Assembly: GCF_008634025.1 (NCBI RefSeq)
Contig: NZ_PDCM01000001.1
Coordinates: 3,256,501-3,320,500, forward strand
Length of the DNA: 64,000 nucleotides
From: Streptomyces albofaciens JCM 4342
Lineage (GTDB): Bacteria; Actinomycetota; Actinomycetes; Streptomycetales; Streptomycetaceae
Direction: 5' to 3'
Positions 34,980-47,181 of the stretch are shown here, piece after piece. Position 1 is the first letter of the stretch, and the number at the start of each line of letters is the position of its first letter. The notes under the pieces are model-generated. The model was not told where the DNA came from, did no database searches, and was given only the letters and a program-made list of their open reading frames with translations. A program made the position numbers and the translations under genes.

Positions 34980-35002
34980 TTGTCAGTGGCAGCCGATACT
35001 GT
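34980..35002 (+). promoter_or_regulatory. PafBC-type (RecA-independent) DNA damage promoter of ruvCAB
   Basis: TTGTCAGTG (34980-34988), 8 bases, then TACTGT (34997-35002). This matches the actinobacterial RecA-NDp consensus TTGTCRGTG-N8-TAnnnT that PafBC recognises. It implies a leader of about 60 bases before the ruvC ATG. Confidence 0.85.
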
Positions 35003-35069
35003 GCTGATCAGGGGTTACGCAGCCCCGCGTCGAACAGGTGGTCCACCGGAGAAGTGGGGGAGCGGGCCG

Positions 35070-35693
35070 ATGAAGGTGCTGGGGGTGGACCCGGGGCTGA
35101 CCCGCTGCGGTGTCGGCGTGGTCGACGGCGTCGCGGGCCGCCCGCTCACGATGGCCGGCGTGGGTGTCGTACGGACGCCCGCCGACGCCGACATCGCGCA
35201 CCGCCTGGTCCTCATCGAGCGCGGCATAGAGGAATGGCTCGACGAGCAGCGGCCCGACTGCGTCGCCGTCGAGCGCGTCTTCAGCCAGCACAACGTCCGC
35301 ACGGTCATGGGCACCGCCCAGGCGAGCGCCGTCGCCATGCTGTGTGCCGCGCGCCGCGGGCTGCCGGTCGCGCTGCACACCCCCAGTGAGGTCAAGGCCG
35401 CCGTGACGGGGTCCGGCCGCGCCGACAAGGCGCAGGTCGGAGCCATGGTCACCCGGCTGCTCCGGCTGGACGCGCCGCCGAAGCCGGCCGACGCGGCGGA
35501 CGCGCTCGCGCTGGCCATCTGCCACATCTGGCGCGCCCCCGCCGTCAACCGCCTCCAGCAGGCCCACGCGGCCAGCCGCCTCCAGCAGGCCCAGGCCGCC
35601 GCCCGGGCCCGCCCGGCGCCGGCCGGCGTCCGACGTACTCCCGCACGCGCTCTCGGACCGCGCTCCGAGGCACCCCAGAAGGGCACCCGATGA
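35070..35693 (+). CDS. ruvC: Holliday junction resolvase RuvC
   Basis: 207 residues. Catalytic acids are visible: Asp7 in [12 protein letters not shown], Glu in [15 protein letters not shown], and the pair near [15 protein letters not shown]. RuvC nicks the two opposed strands of a Holliday junction held by RuvAB. The last 35 residues are an Ala/Arg/Gln-rich extension ([19 protein letters not shown]). ATG with gtgggggag upstream; the frame upstream is open but non-coding. ATGA overlap with ruvA. Expression is expected to rise after DNA damage from the promoter above. Confidence 0.96.
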   Translation: MKVLGVDPGLTRCGVGVVDGVAGRPLTMAGVGVVRTPADADIAHRLVLIERGIEEWLDEQRPDCVAVERVFSQHNVRTVMGTAQASAVAMLCAARRGLPVALHTPSEVKAAVTGSGRADKAQVGAMVTRLLRLDAPPKPADAADALALAICHIWRAPAVNRLQQAHAASRLQQAQAAARARPAPAGVRRTPARALGPRSEAPQKGTR

Positions 35694-36310
35694 TCGCCTT
35701 CGTCTCCGGCCCGGTCGCGGCCCTGGCACCGGACACCGCCGTCGTGGAGGTCGGCGGCATCGGCATGGCCGTCCAGTGCACCCCCGGCACCCTGTCCGGG
35801 CTGCGCGTCGGCCAGCAGGCCAGACTGGCCACCTCCCTCGTCGTACGGGAAGACTCGCTCACCCTGTACGGCTTCGCCGACGACGACGAGCGCCAGACGT
35901 TCGAGCTGCTCCAGACCGCCAGCGGTGTGGGCCCCCGCCTGGCGCAGGCCATGCTCGCGGTGCACTCCCCGGACACCCTGCGCCGCGCCGTCGCCAACGG
36001 CGACGAGAAGACCCTCACGGCCGTGCCCGGCATCGGCAAGAAGGGTGCCCAGAAGCTGCTGCTGGAGCTGAAGGACCGGCTCGGCGCCCCCGTCGGCACG
36101 GGCGCCGCGGGCGTCGGCAGCGCCGTGACGGCCGGGTGGAGCGACCAGCTGCACGCCGCGCTGATCGGCCTCGGCTACGCCACCCGCGAGGCCGACGAGG
36201 CGGTGGCCGCCGTCGCGCCGCAGGCCGAGGCGGCACTCGCCGAGGGCACGGCACCCCAGGTGTCGCAGCTGCTCAAGGCGGCCCTCCAGTCGCTGAACCG
36301 GGCCCGGTGA
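35690..36310 (+). CDS. ruvA: Holliday junction branch-migration protein RuvA
   Basis: 206 residues. Domain I begins [12 protein letters not shown], the helix-hairpin-helix pairs lie in [17 protein letters not shown] and [19 protein letters not shown], and domain III ([16 protein letters not shown]) is the RuvB-binding part. RuvA tetramers hold the junction in square form. Coupled to ruvC by a 4-base overlap; about 100 bases separate it from ruvB. Confidence 0.96.
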   Translation: MIAFVSGPVAALAPDTAVVEVGGIGMAVQCTPGTLSGLRVGQQARLATSLVVREDSLTLYGFADDDERQTFELLQTASGVGPRLAQAMLAVHSPDTLRRAVANGDEKTLTAVPGIGKKGAQKLLLELKDRLGAPVGTGAAGVGSAVTAGWSDQLHAALIGLGYATREADEAVAAVAPQAEAALAEGTAPQVSQLLKAALQSLNRAR

Positions 36311-36413
36311 GTCCGGTGCGAGCCCGGGCCGGCACCCCCGGCCACCACCCCCGTAAGAAGCGCGACGCGAAGCCGGCCGACCGCGCCGGTACGACCACGT
36401 GAGGCAGGACGCA

Positions 36414-37496
36414 GTGAACTGGGACGAGCCCACCGAGCTCCAGGGCGGTGCGGACGAGCGCGACCGGCTGGTGGGGCCCGACGCGGACGGCGAGGACACC
36501 GCGGTCGAGGCCGCCCTGCGCCCCAAGGACCTTGAGGAGTTCGTCGGCCAGGAGCGGGTGCGCGAACAGCTCGACCTGGTGCTGCGCGCGGCCCGCGCCC
36601 GCGGCGCCACCGCCGACCACGTCCTGCTCTCCGGCGCCCCCGGCCTCGGCAAGACCACCCTCTCCATGATCATCGCGGCCGAGATGGGCGCCCCGATCCG
36701 CATCACCTCGGGCCCCGCCATCCAGCACGCCGGCGACCTGGCCGCGATCCTGTCCTCCCTCCAGGAGGGCGAGGTGCTCTTCCTCGACGAGATCCACCGG
36801 ATGTCCCGGCCCGCCGAGGAAATGCTCTACATGGCCATGGAGGACTTCCGCGTCGACGTGATCGTCGGCAAGGGCCCCGGAGCCACCGCCATCCCCCTGG
36901 AGCTGCCGCCCTTCACCCTGGTCGGCGCCACCACCCGGGCCGGGCTGCTGCCCCCGCCGCTGCGCGACCGCTTCGGCTTCACCGCTCACATGGAGTTCTA
37001 CGCCCCCGGCGAACTGGAACGCGTCATCCACCGCTCCGCCGGCCTGCTCGACGTCCACATAGAAGCCGAGGGCGCCGCGGAGATCGCCGGCCGCTCCCGC
37101 GGCACCCCCCGCATCGCCAACCGCCTGCTGCGCCGCGTGCGCGACTACGCCCAGGTCAAGGCGGACGGAGTGATCACCAGGGACATCGCCGCCCAGGCCC
37201 TGGACGTCTACGAGGTCGACGGCCGCGGCCTGGACCGCCTGGACCGCGCGGTGCTGACCGCGCTGCTCAAGCTGTTCGGCGGCGGTCCGGTGGGCCTGTC
37301 CACCCTGGCGGTCGCGGTGGGGGAGGAGCGTGAGACGGTCGAGGAGGTCGCCGAACCGTTCCTCGTACGGGAGGGCCTGCTCGCCCGTACCCCCCGGGGC
37401 CGCATCGCCACCCCCGCCGCGTGGGCCCACCTGGGCCTGACCCCGCCCCACCAGCAGGCAGGGGGCACCGGGCAGCAGGGCCTCTTCGGGGCGTGA
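36414..37496 (+). CDS. ruvB: Holliday junction DNA helicase RuvB
   Basis: 360 residues, AAA+ motor. [11 protein letters not shown] at the front, Walker [13 protein letters not shown], Walker [10 protein letters not shown], sensor 1 LVGATTRAG, arginine finger region [11 protein letters not shown], and the winged helix ending [19 protein letters not shown]. The second of two GTGs 15 bases apart is chosen since gaggcagg precedes it and homologues start MNWD-like. Completes the ruvCAB set. Confidence 0.96.
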   Translation: MNWDEPTELQGGADERDRLVGPDADGEDTAVEAALRPKDLEEFVGQERVREQLDLVLRAARARGATADHVLLSGAPGLGKTTLSMIIAAEMGAPIRITSGPAIQHAGDLAAILSSLQEGEVLFLDEIHRMSRPAEEMLYMAMEDFRVDVIVGKGPGATAIPLELPPFTLVGATTRAGLLPPPLRDRFGFTAHMEFYAPGELERVIHRSAGLLDVHIEAEGAAEIAGRSRGTPRIANRLLRRVRDYAQVKADGVITRDIAAQALDVYEVDGRGLDRLDRAVLTALLKLFGGGPVGLSTLAVAVGEERETVEEVAEPFLVREGLLARTPRGRIATPAAWAHLGLTPPHQQAGGTGQQGLFGA

Positions 37497-37658
37497 CGGC
37501 GCGGGGACTCGCCGGGTCAGGAACCGCGGTGCCATGCTGGGCGTTGTTCCACTGGTGCGGACTCGCTTAGACTCCGCCGATGCCGACCGTATGGTCCGGC
37601 ATTCCCACCCCCGTATATCAGACCGCCGCGCAGCGGTCGTGCGAAGGATTTCCGTCCC

Positions 37659-38222
37659 GTGAGTATCGTGACTCTCCTCCCCTTCATCGTCCTCATCGGG
37701 GCCATGTTCCTGATGACCCGCTCCGCCAAGAAGAAGCAGCAGCAGGCGGCGCAGATGCGCGACGAGATGCAGCCCGGCACCGGCATCCGGACGATTGGGG
37801 GCATGTACGCCACCGTCAAGGAGATCCACGACGACACCGTCCTCCTTGAGGTGGCCCCGGGCGTGCACGCCCTCTACGCCAAGAACGCGGTCGGCGCGGT
37901 CCTCGCGGACGAGGAGTACAACCGCATCCTCGACGGCGCCGAGGGCAAGGACCACCCGGTCGTCCCGGACGACGCCTCCTCGCTGACCGAGGCCGCCCCG
38001 GCCGCCACCGCCGCGGACGACAAGGCCGACGACAAGCCCGCGAACCTGGACAAGTCGCCGAAGGCCGACCTCTCCAAGTCCGAGCCCGCCGCCGACGCGA
38101 AGGACGCCGCGAAGGCCGACGACGCCGAGGTCTCCGAGAAGGCCGAGGACGCCGGCGAGGCCGGTACCGGCGCGCAGGCGGGCAAGGCCGACAAGAAGGA
38201 CGGCGGCGCCGACGCGAAGTAG
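37659..38222 (+). CDS. yajC: Preprotein translocase accessory subunit YajC
   Basis: 187 residues. One N-terminal membrane helix (VTLLPFIVLIGAMFLMTRSA), then the family block KKKQQQAAQMRDEMQPGTGI and a beta region (TVKEIHDDTVLLEVAPGVHA). The final 90 residues are an Ala/Asp/Lys-rich disordered tail, twice the usual length of YajC. It associates with SecDF, whose genes follow. GTG start. Confidence 0.92.
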   Translation: MSIVTLLPFIVLIGAMFLMTRSAKKKQQQAAQMRDEMQPGTGIRTIGGMYATVKEIHDDTVLLEVAPGVHALYAKNAVGAVLADEEYNRILDGAEGKDHPVVPDDASSLTEAAPAATAADDKADDKPANLDKSPKADLSKSEPAADAKDAAKADDAEVSEKAEDAGEAGTGAQAGKADKKDGGADAK

Positions 38223-38322
38223 CCACGCGCCGACGGAGCCGCGGCGCGCCGTTCGAGCGGTGCACCGCGGTTCCCGGACGGTCTAGGCTCCGGCGGGGGC
38301 ACGTCCCCACTACACTTCGTGG

Positions 38323-38351
38323 CCGCCCGGCACGCTGATCGTGCCGGGCGG
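38323..38351 (+). promoter_or_regulatory. Stable hairpin in the secD leader
   Basis: A perfect 12-bp stem (38323-38334 with 38340-38351) and CTGAT loop end 22 bases before the secD GTG and about 100 bases after yajC. It may be a weak terminator or a translational control element; TACACT at 38311-38316 could be a -10 just ahead of it. Confidence 0.5.
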
Positions 38352-38373
38352 TTGGACAGGGAGATACGAGAAG

Positions 38374-40161
38374 GTGGCAGCACCGAAAAAGGGCCGCAGG
38401 TCTCCTGGGGGCCAGGGAAGGCCGGGGCGCACCCTGGTCCTGATCATGATCGCCATGGCGGCGCTGGTCGGCGGCATGTTCGCCTCCGGGACCTCGACGC
38501 CCAGGCTGGGCATCGACCTCGCGGGCGGCACGAGCTTCACGCTCCAGGCCCGCAACCAGCCCGGCAAGCCCAACGCGATCAACGAGACCAACATGAAGAC
38601 CGCCGCGGGCATCATGGAGCGGCGGGTCAACGGTCTCGGTGTGTCCGAGGCCGAGGTCCAGACCCAGGGCACCAACCACATCGTCGTCAACATCCCCAAG
38701 GGGACGGACGCGAAGCAGGCCCGCCAGCAGGTCGGTACCACCGCTCAGCTCGCCTTCCGGCCGGTGCTGACCGCCGCCGCCGGTACGAAGACGCCGTCGG
38801 CCACCCCCACCCCCAGCCCTTCCGCGAGCAGCGGCAAGAAGGACGACGGGAAGAAGGGTGACGACAAGAAGGACGGCGAGAAGGCGGAGGGGAAGCCCTC
38901 CGCGACGCCGTCCGCGAGCAGCACCACCCAGGGCCGCGCCGTGACCAGCGCCCTCAAGAAGGGCCCGTCCGAGACGCCGAGCGCCTCCGGCAGCCCCTCG
39001 GCCGAGCCGAGCGGCTCCCCGTCGCCGCAGCCTTCCACGGGCGCCGACGAGATCCCGGCCGCGCTGCAGAAGCAGCTCGCCGACCTGGACTGCTCCACCG
39101 AGAAGTCGCGCTCGCAGGCCAGCGAGAAGGCCGCCAACGCCAAGCCCACCGACCAGGTCGTCTCCTGCAAGGAGGACGGCACGCAGAAGTACGCGCTGGG
39201 CCCGGTCGCCGTCGAGGGCACCGACGTCAAGGACGCCTCCGCGGTGTTCGAGGCCCAGTCGGGCCAGGGCTGGATCGTCCAGATGGACTTCACCGGCGCC
39301 GGCGGCAAGAAGTTCGCGGACGTCACCGGCAAGCTCGCCGCCAAGGCGCAGCCGCAGAACCAGTTCGCCATCGTGCTCGACGGCCAGACCATCTCGGCCC
39401 CGTCCGTCAGCAAGGCCATTCCCGGCGGGCAGGCCACCATCTCCGGCGGCTTCACCCAGCAGAGCGCCGAGGACCTGGCGAACATGCTGTCCTACGGTGC
39501 CCTGCCGCTCTCCTTCAAGATCGCCGACGAGACCACGGTCACCGCGGCGCTCGGTGGCGAGCAGCTGGAGGCCGGCCTGATCGCGGGCGCCATCGGCCTC
39601 GCGCTGGTCGTCGTCTACCTGGTCGCCTACTACCGCGGGCTGGCGCTGGTCGCGCTGGCGAGCCTCGGGGTCTCCGCGGTCCTCACGTACACGATCATGA
39701 CGTTGCTGGGCCCGGCCATCGGCTTCGCGCTGAACCTGCCGGCCGTCTGCGGTGCCATCGTCGCCATCGGCATCACCGCGGACTCCTTCATCGTCTACTT
39801 CGAACGCATCCGGGACGAGATCCGCGAGGGCCGCACGCTGCGCCCGGCCGTCGAGCGCGGCTGGCCGCGGGCCCGGCGCACGATCCTGGTCTCCGACTTC
39901 GTGTCGTTCCTGGCCGCGTTCGTGCTGTTCATCGTCACCGTCGGCAAGGTGAAGGGCTTCGCGTTCACGCTGGGCCTGACCACCCTCCTGGACGTCGTCG
40001 TGGTCTTCTTCTTCACCAAGCCCCTGATGACCCTGCTGGCCCGGCGGAAGTTCTTCGCCAACGGCCACCCCTGGTCCGGACTGGACCCCAAGCGCCTGGG
40101 TGCCAAGCCGCCGCTGCGCCGCCGTCGCACCACCGCCCCCACCGAGACGAAGGAGGCGTGA
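38374..40161 (+). CDS. secD: Protein translocase subunit SecD
   Basis: 595 residues. One membrane helix near the N-terminus, LGIDLAGGTSFTLQA (the conserved D-L-x-GG motif), a periplasmic-side P1 domain interrupted by about 110 residues rich in Ser, Thr, Pro and Lys (from PSATPTPSPSASS), then five more helices with GGEQLEAGLIAGAIGLAL and ITADSFIVYFERIRDEIREG. With SecF it uses proton flow to finish protein export. GTG chosen after gggaga. The linker is unusual in E. coli terms but common in Streptomyces. One base separates it from secF. Confidence 0.95.
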   Translation: MAAPKKGRRSPGGQGRPGRTLVLIMIAMAALVGGMFASGTSTPRLGIDLAGGTSFTLQARNQPGKPNAINETNMKTAAGIMERRVNGLGVSEAEVQTQGTNHIVVNIPKGTDAKQARQQVGTTAQLAFRPVLTAAAGTKTPSATPTPSPSASSGKKDDGKKGDDKKDGEKAEGKPSATPSASSTTQGRAVTSALKKGPSETPSASGSPSAEPSGSPSPQPSTGADEIPAALQKQLADLDCSTEKSRSQASEKAANAKPTDQVVSCKEDGTQKYALGPVAVEGTDVKDASAVFEAQSGQGWIVQMDFTGAGGKKFADVTGKLAAKAQPQNQFAIVLDGQTISAPSVSKAIPGGQATISGGFTQQSAEDLANMLSYGALPLSFKIADETTVTAALGGEQLEAGLIAGAIGLALVVVYLVAYYRGLALVALASLGVSAVLTYTIMTLLGPAIGFALNLPAVCGAIVAIGITADSFIVYFERIRDEIREGRTLRPAVERGWPRARRTILVSDFVSFLAAFVLFIVTVGKVKGFAFTLGLTTLLDVVVVFFFTKPLMTLLARRKFFANGHPWSGLDPKRLGAKPPLRRRRTTAPTETKEA

Positions 40162-40162
40162 G

Positions 40163-41305
40163 ATGTCGAAGCTCGGCAACATCGGCGCCCGGCTCTACCG
40201 CGGCGAGGTCGGTTACGACTTCATCGGCAAGCGGAAGATCTGGTACGGCATCTCGATCCTGATCACCATCACGGCCATCGTCGGCCTGGCGGTGCGCGGC
40301 CTGAACATGGGCATCGAGTTCTCCGGCGGCGCGGTCTTCACCACGCCGAAGACGAGCGTGTCCTCCGCCGAGGCGGAGCACAAGGCCGAGGCCGCGGCCG
40401 AGGGCCACCAGGCCGTGGTGCAAAAGCTCGGCAACGGCGGTCTGCGCATCCAGATCAGCGAGCTGGACACCGAGCAGTCCGTGCCGGTGCAGGAGGCCCT
40501 GGCCAAGGACCTGAACGTCCCGGTCAAGGACATCAACACCCAGCTCGTCGGCCCCAGCTGGGGCGAGGAGATCGCCAACAAGGCCTGGATGGGTCTGGGG
40601 ATCTTCATGATCCTCGTGGTGATCTACCTGGCCATCGCCTTCGAGTGGCGGATGGCGCTGGCGGCCCTGATCGCGCTGATCCACGACCTGACGATCACCG
40701 TCGGTGTGTACGCGCTGGTCGGCTTCGAGGTCACCCCGGGCACCGTCATCGGTCTGCTGACGATCCTCGGTTACTCGCTCTACGACACCGTCGTGGTCTT
40801 CGACAGCCTCAAGGAAGCGTCGAAGGACGCCACCAAGCAGACCCGCTTCACCTACAGCGAGCTGGCCAACCGCAGCATCAACTCGACCCTGGTGCGGTCC
40901 ATCAACACCACGGTCGTGGCGCTGCTGCCGGTCGCCGGCCTGCTCTTCGTCGGTGGCGGCCTGCTCGGCGCCGGGATGCTCAACGACATCTCGCTCGCCC
41001 TGTTCGTCGGCCTGGCGGCCGGTGCGTACTCCTCGATCTTCATCGCGACCCCGCTGGTCGCCGACCTCAAGGAGCGCGACCCGGCGATGAAGGCGCTGGC
41101 CAAGCGGGTGCGTGCGAAGCGCGCCGCGGCCGCCGCCAAGGCCGACGCGCCGGAGCGGCGGGAGGACGCCGTGGACGAGGACGCGCCGCAGGACGCGGAC
41201 GACGCCGAGGACACGGCGGCGGCCGGCAGCGGCATGGTCGGCCAGCGCAACCAGCCCGCGTCCCGCAACCGCGGCCGCGGCCGTCCGTCGGGCAAGCGCC
41301 GATGA
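40163..41305 (+). CDS. secF: Protein translocase subunit SecF
   Basis: 380 residues, six membrane helices. GIEFSGGAVF is the SecF form of the D/E-F-x-GG motif, and LGYSLYDTVVVFDSLKE and RSINTTVVALLPVAGLLF are the other family blocks. The C-terminal tail (about 70 residues) is first basic and then acidic (EDAVDEDAPQDADDAED), followed by an Arg-rich end. ATG after aaggagg. ATGA overlap with apt. Confidence 0.95.
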   Translation: MSKLGNIGARLYRGEVGYDFIGKRKIWYGISILITITAIVGLAVRGLNMGIEFSGGAVFTTPKTSVSSAEAEHKAEAAAEGHQAVVQKLGNGGLRIQISELDTEQSVPVQEALAKDLNVPVKDINTQLVGPSWGEEIANKAWMGLGIFMILVVIYLAIAFEWRMALAALIALIHDLTITVGVYALVGFEVTPGTVIGLLTILGYSLYDTVVVFDSLKEASKDATKQTRFTYSELANRSINSTLVRSINTTVVALLPVAGLLFVGGGLLGAGMLNDISLALFVGLAAGAYSSIFIATPLVADLKERDPAMKALAKRVRAKRAAAAAKADAPERREDAVDEDAPQDADDAEDTAAAGSGMVGQRNQPASRNRGRGRPSGKRR

Positions 41306-41850
41306 GCGCCCCCGAAGGCCTGCGGGAGCTGCTGCTCAGCCGCATCGCGGACGTACCGGACTATCCGAAGCCCGGCGTGGTCTTCAAGGACATCACGCCG
41401 CTGCTCGCGGACCCGGCCGCCTTCGGCGCGCTGACCGACGCGTTCGCCGCGCTGTGCGAGCGGTACGCGGCCGACAAGGTCGTGGGCCTGGAAGCGCGCG
41501 GCTTCATCCTCGCCGCTCCGGTCGCCGTACGAGCCGGCATCGGCTTCGTCCCCGTACGCAAGGCGGGCAAGCTGCCCGGGGCGACGCTCCGGCAGGCGTA
41601 CGACCTGGAGTACGGCACGGCCGAGATCGAGATGCACTCCGATGCCCTCAAGCCGGGCGAACGGGTGCTGGTCATCGACGACGTGCTGGCCACCGGCGGG
41701 ACCGCCGAGGCGTCGCTGGAACTCATCCGCCGGGCCGGGGCCGAGGTCGCCGGCGTCGCGGTCCTGCTGGAGCTGGGCTTCCTGGCCGGGCGGCAGCGGC
41801 TGGAGGCGGGCCTGATGGGCGCCCCGACGGAGGCACTGATCACGGTCTGA
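41302..41850 (+). CDS. apt: Adenine phosphoribosyltransferase
   Basis: 182 residues. PRPP-binding loop VLVIDDVLATGGT, N-terminal PDYPKPGVVFKDITPLL and GLEARGFILAAPVA are diagnostic. It salvages adenine to AMP. Translationally coupled to secF, and directly before relA; the secDF-apt-relA order is conserved in many actinobacteria and links purine salvage to (p)ppGpp. Confidence 0.96.
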   Translation: MSAPEGLRELLLSRIADVPDYPKPGVVFKDITPLLADPAAFGALTDAFAALCERYAADKVVGLEARGFILAAPVAVRAGIGFVPVRKAGKLPGATLRQAYDLEYGTAEIEMHSDALKPGERVLVIDDVLATGGTAEASLELIRRAGAEVAGVAVLLELGFLAGRQRLEAGLMGAPTEALITV

Positions 41851-41866
41851 TGTGACGACGCCGTAG

Positions 41867-41903
41867 CGAAGCGGGTCCCGGGAGCATCCCGGGGCCCGCT
41901 TCG
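41867..41903 (+). terminator. Terminator after apt
   Basis: A 16-bp stem with one G-U pair (41867-41882 with 41888-41903), loop AGCAT. The 230 bases from here to relA include a local A/T-rich patch (41990-42035) where its promoter should lie, for example TAAAGG near 42036. Confidence 0.8.
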
Positions 41904-42136
41904 GCGTGCGGGGCACCAGGACGGGCGAGCCGTGCCGGGAGGGTTCCCGCGGCCGGAAACCGTTCGCCCGGCCTGGGCGAAAGAACGCCCGGAAACAATT
42001 TCGCGAGCCCGTTTGTTGTGCTTTGTCGCCATGTAAAGGTGCGGAGGCTGCCCAGGAGTCGTGGCCCCGAGGTCGCTACCATGGCACCCTGACCAGGTTC
42101 GTGGTCTTGTGGTCCGGACCCCCTTGAGGAGTGCTC

Positions 42137-44653
<2,517 letters not shown>

Positions 44654-44668
44654 GCAACGACCACGCAG

Positions 44669-44704
44669 GAGGGCCCCGGTACGGATCTCCGTACCGGGGC
44701 CCTC
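44669..44704. terminator. Bidirectional terminator after relA
   Basis: A 16-17 bp perfect stem (44669-44685 with 44688-44704) fills the space between convergent relA and the DUF349 gene. Confidence 0.85.
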
Positions 44705-44716
44705 TCCTACGGCCTC

Positions 44717-45946
44717 TCAGCCGCCGAACTCCTCAAGACCCTTCAGGGCCTGGTCCAGCAGCGCCTGGCGGCCCTCCAGCTCACGGGCGAGCTTGTCCGC
44801 CTTGGCGTCGTTGCCCGCAGCGCGCGCCGCGTCGATCTGCTTCTGCAGCTTGTCGACCGCGTCCTGGAGCTGCCCGGTCAGACCCGCGGCGCGCGCCCGC
44901 GCCTCCGGGTTCGTGCGGCGCCACTCGGCTTCCTCGGACTCCTGGATGGCGCGCTCCACGGCGTGCATCCGGCCCTCGATCTTCGGGCGGGCGTCCCGCG
45001 GTACGTGGCCGATGGCCTCCCACCGCTCGTTGATCGAACGGAACGCGGCCCGCGCCGCCTTCAGGTCCGAGACCGGGAGCAGCTTCTCGGCCTCGGCGAC
45101 CAGCTCCTCCTTGCGCGTCAGATTCTCCCGCTGCTCGGCGTCGCGCTCCGCGAACACCTCGCTGCGCGCCTGGAAGAAGATGTCCTGGGCGCCGCGGAAG
45201 CGGTTCCACAGGTCGTCCTCGTGCTCGCGCTGGGCGCGGCCCGCGGCCTTCCAGTCCGCCATCAGCTCGCGGTAGCGGGCCGCGGTCGGCCCCCAGTCCG
45301 TCGAGCCGGACAGCGCCTCGGCCTCGGCGACCAGCCGCTCCTTGGTCTTACGGGCCTCCTCGCGCTGCGCGTCCAGCGAGGCGAAGTGCGCCTTGCGCCG
45401 CTTGGAGAACGCCGAGCGGGCGTGCGAGAAGCGGTGCCACAGCTCGTCGTCGGACTTGCGGTCCAGGCGCGGCAGGCTCTTCCAGGTGTCCACCAGGGCC
45501 CGCAGCCGCTCACCGGCCGCCCGCCACTGCTCGCTGGCCGCCAGCTCCTCGGCCTCGGCGACCAGCTTCTCCTTGGCCTGCCGGGCCTCGTCGCTCTGCC
45601 GCGCCTTCTGGGCCTTGCGCTCCTCGCGGCGCGCCTCGACATCGGTGACGAGCTGGTCCAGCCGCTTGCGCAGTGCCTCCAGGTCGCCCACCGCGTGGTG
45701 CTCGTCGACCTGCTGCCGCAGGTGATCGATCGCGGCCATCGCGTCCTTGGCGGACAGGTCGGTGGTCCGTACCCGTCGTTCGAGGAGGCCGATCTCGACG
45801 ACCAGGCCCTCATACTTGCGCTCGAAGTAGGCGAGGGCCTCTTCGGGGGATCCCGCCTGCCACGATCCGACGACCTTCTCGCCGTCGGCGGTACGCACGT
45901 ACACGGTCCCCGTCTCGTCGACGCGGCCCCATGGGTCGCTGCTCAC
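44717..45946 (-). CDS. DUF349 helical repeat protein
   Basis: 409 residues, almost wholly alpha-helical. After a 60-residue front with DPWGRVDETGTVYVRT, it has about four DUF349 repeats of 70 residues, each with a W and an xDDLWxRF end: DDELWHRFSHARSAFSKRR, DDLWNRFRGAQDIFFQAR, and the diverged ERWEAIGHVPRD. The C-terminus is coiled coil. Function of the family is not known. GTG with ggaggagg upstream. Confidence 0.85.
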   Translation of the reverse strand: MSSDPWGRVDETGTVYVRTADGEKVVGSWQAGSPEEALAYFERKYEGLVVEIGLLERRVRTTDLSAKDAMAAIDHLRQQVDEHHAVGDLEALRKRLDQLVTDVEARREERKAQKARQSDEARQAKEKLVAEAEELAASEQWRAAGERLRALVDTWKSLPRLDRKSDDELWHRFSHARSAFSKRRKAHFASLDAQREEARKTKERLVAEAEALSGSTDWGPTAARYRELMADWKAAGRAQREHEDDLWNRFRGAQDIFFQARSEVFAERDAEQRENLTRKEELVAEAEKLLPVSDLKAARAAFRSINERWEAIGHVPRDARPKIEGRMHAVERAIQESEEAEWRRTNPEARARAAGLTGQLQDAVDKLQKQIDAARAAGNDAKADKLARELEGRQALLDQALKGLEEFGG

Positions 45947-46198
45947 AGCGCCTCCTCCACATGATGCCGACGGGAGCGCGTCGCCCCCCGGCATCGTCCA
46001 CAGTTTCTGTCCGGCGGGGCAGCGCCCCGGCCGGTCCGACGGGTGTCTTGCGGGTGCGGGTGGCAGCCGTCGGAGCAGGCACCCTACACAACGCCAATCT
46101 AGGCGACCGGCGGGCCGGCTGTCCGCATCCAGCACGACCGAAATTTCGCGGTTCGCACACCGCGAGGGCGGCTCCGGCGCGCCCGGGGGCGCACCGGT

Positions 46199-47026
46199 TC
46201 AGGATTTCGCGACCGTCGCCCGGTTGATCACGACCGTCGCGTTGGGCGCGGTGTTGCCCGTCGACGGGTCCGGGGTCGAGCCCGCCCCGGCGATCTTCTT
46301 CAGGACGTCCATGCCCTCGGTGATCGTCCCGAAGGGCGTGTAGTTCGGCGGCAGCTTGCTGTCCTGGTAGACGAGGAAGAACTGACTGCCGCCGCTGTTG
46401 CGGGTTTTGTCGCTCTTGCCGTCGTAGCGGTTCGCCATCGCGACGGTGCCCGCCGGATAGACGTCGCCCTTGAGCTTCGGGTCCTTCAGGTTCTCGTCCG
46501 GGATCGTGTAGCCGGGCGTGCCCGCGCCGGTCCCGGTCGGGTCACCGCACTGCAGGACGTAGATGCCCTCGTCGACCAGGCGGTGGCACTTGCTGTGGTC
46601 GAAGAACTTCTCGCCCGCCAGGAAGCTGAACGAGTTGACGGTGTGCGGCGCCTTCGCGGCGTCCAGCTTGATCCCGATGGTGCCGCAGGTCGTCTCCAGC
46701 TTCATCGCGTACGCCGCGGAGGTGTCGACGGACATCTCCGGCTCCTTCTTCCAGGTCTTCTTGGAGGGGGAGCCCGGGGCCGGCTTGCCGCACGGGTCGG
46801 CGGCCTTGCCGGGGCTCGGCGCCGCGGCGTCCGTGGTGCCGTTGTCGTCGCCGGCCAGCCCGACCGAGGCGTACGCGGCCGCGCCCGCGGCCAGCGCGAC
46901 CGCCAGGGCCGACGCGACGATCACGTTGCGGCGCTTGGCCTTGCGCCGGGCCGCGTCCCGCCGCTGCCGCTGGCGCTCGTACTTCTCGCGGGCGAGCTGC
47001 CGCCGCCGCTGATCGCTGCTGACCAC
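46199..47026 (-). CDS. Membrane-anchored cyclophilin-type peptidyl-prolyl isomerase
   Basis: 275 residues. A very basic N-terminus (1-34) is followed by one membrane helix (VIVASALAVALAAGAAAYASV), a Pro/Ser linker and a cyclophilin domain (about 108-275): VNSFSFLAGEKFFDHSKCHR, CGDPTGTGAGTPGYTI, GSQFFLVY, FGTITEGMDVLKKI. It should fold exported proteins at the outer face of the membrane. The catalytic Arg of cyclophilins fits HR in the first block. GTG with ggaga upstream. Divergent from the hydrolase gene. Confidence 0.9.
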   Translation of the reverse strand: MVSSDQRRRQLAREKYERQRQRRDAARRKAKRRNVIVASALAVALAAGAAAYASVGLAGDDNGTTDAAAPSPGKAADPCGKPAPGSPSKKTWKKEPEMSVDTSAAYAMKLETTCGTIGIKLDAAKAPHTVNSFSFLAGEKFFDHSKCHRLVDEGIYVLQCGDPTGTGAGTPGYTIPDENLKDPKLKGDVYPAGTVAMANRYDGKSDKTRNSGGSQFFLVYQDSKLPPNYTPFGTITEGMDVLKKIAGAGSTPDPSTGNTAPNATVVINRATVAKS

Positions 47027-47181
47027 CGGGTCGTCTCCTAGGTGTGCGCTGAGGTCTGCCGTGGGCCGTACCGTATACGGGTTCGCCCGGGTGGGAGTGC
47101 CGCCGGTAGGCTCTGGAACTGCCGAAATCTTCCGGATCGCCGTGGCGATCCGTCCGCCGCCGTCGAATGTTGAGGACGAAC

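Noticed and set aside
41904..42136. T-box, riboswitch or small RNA ahead of relA
   Set aside because: The region has an A/T-richer promoter-like patch but no conserved riboswitch core that I can recognise.
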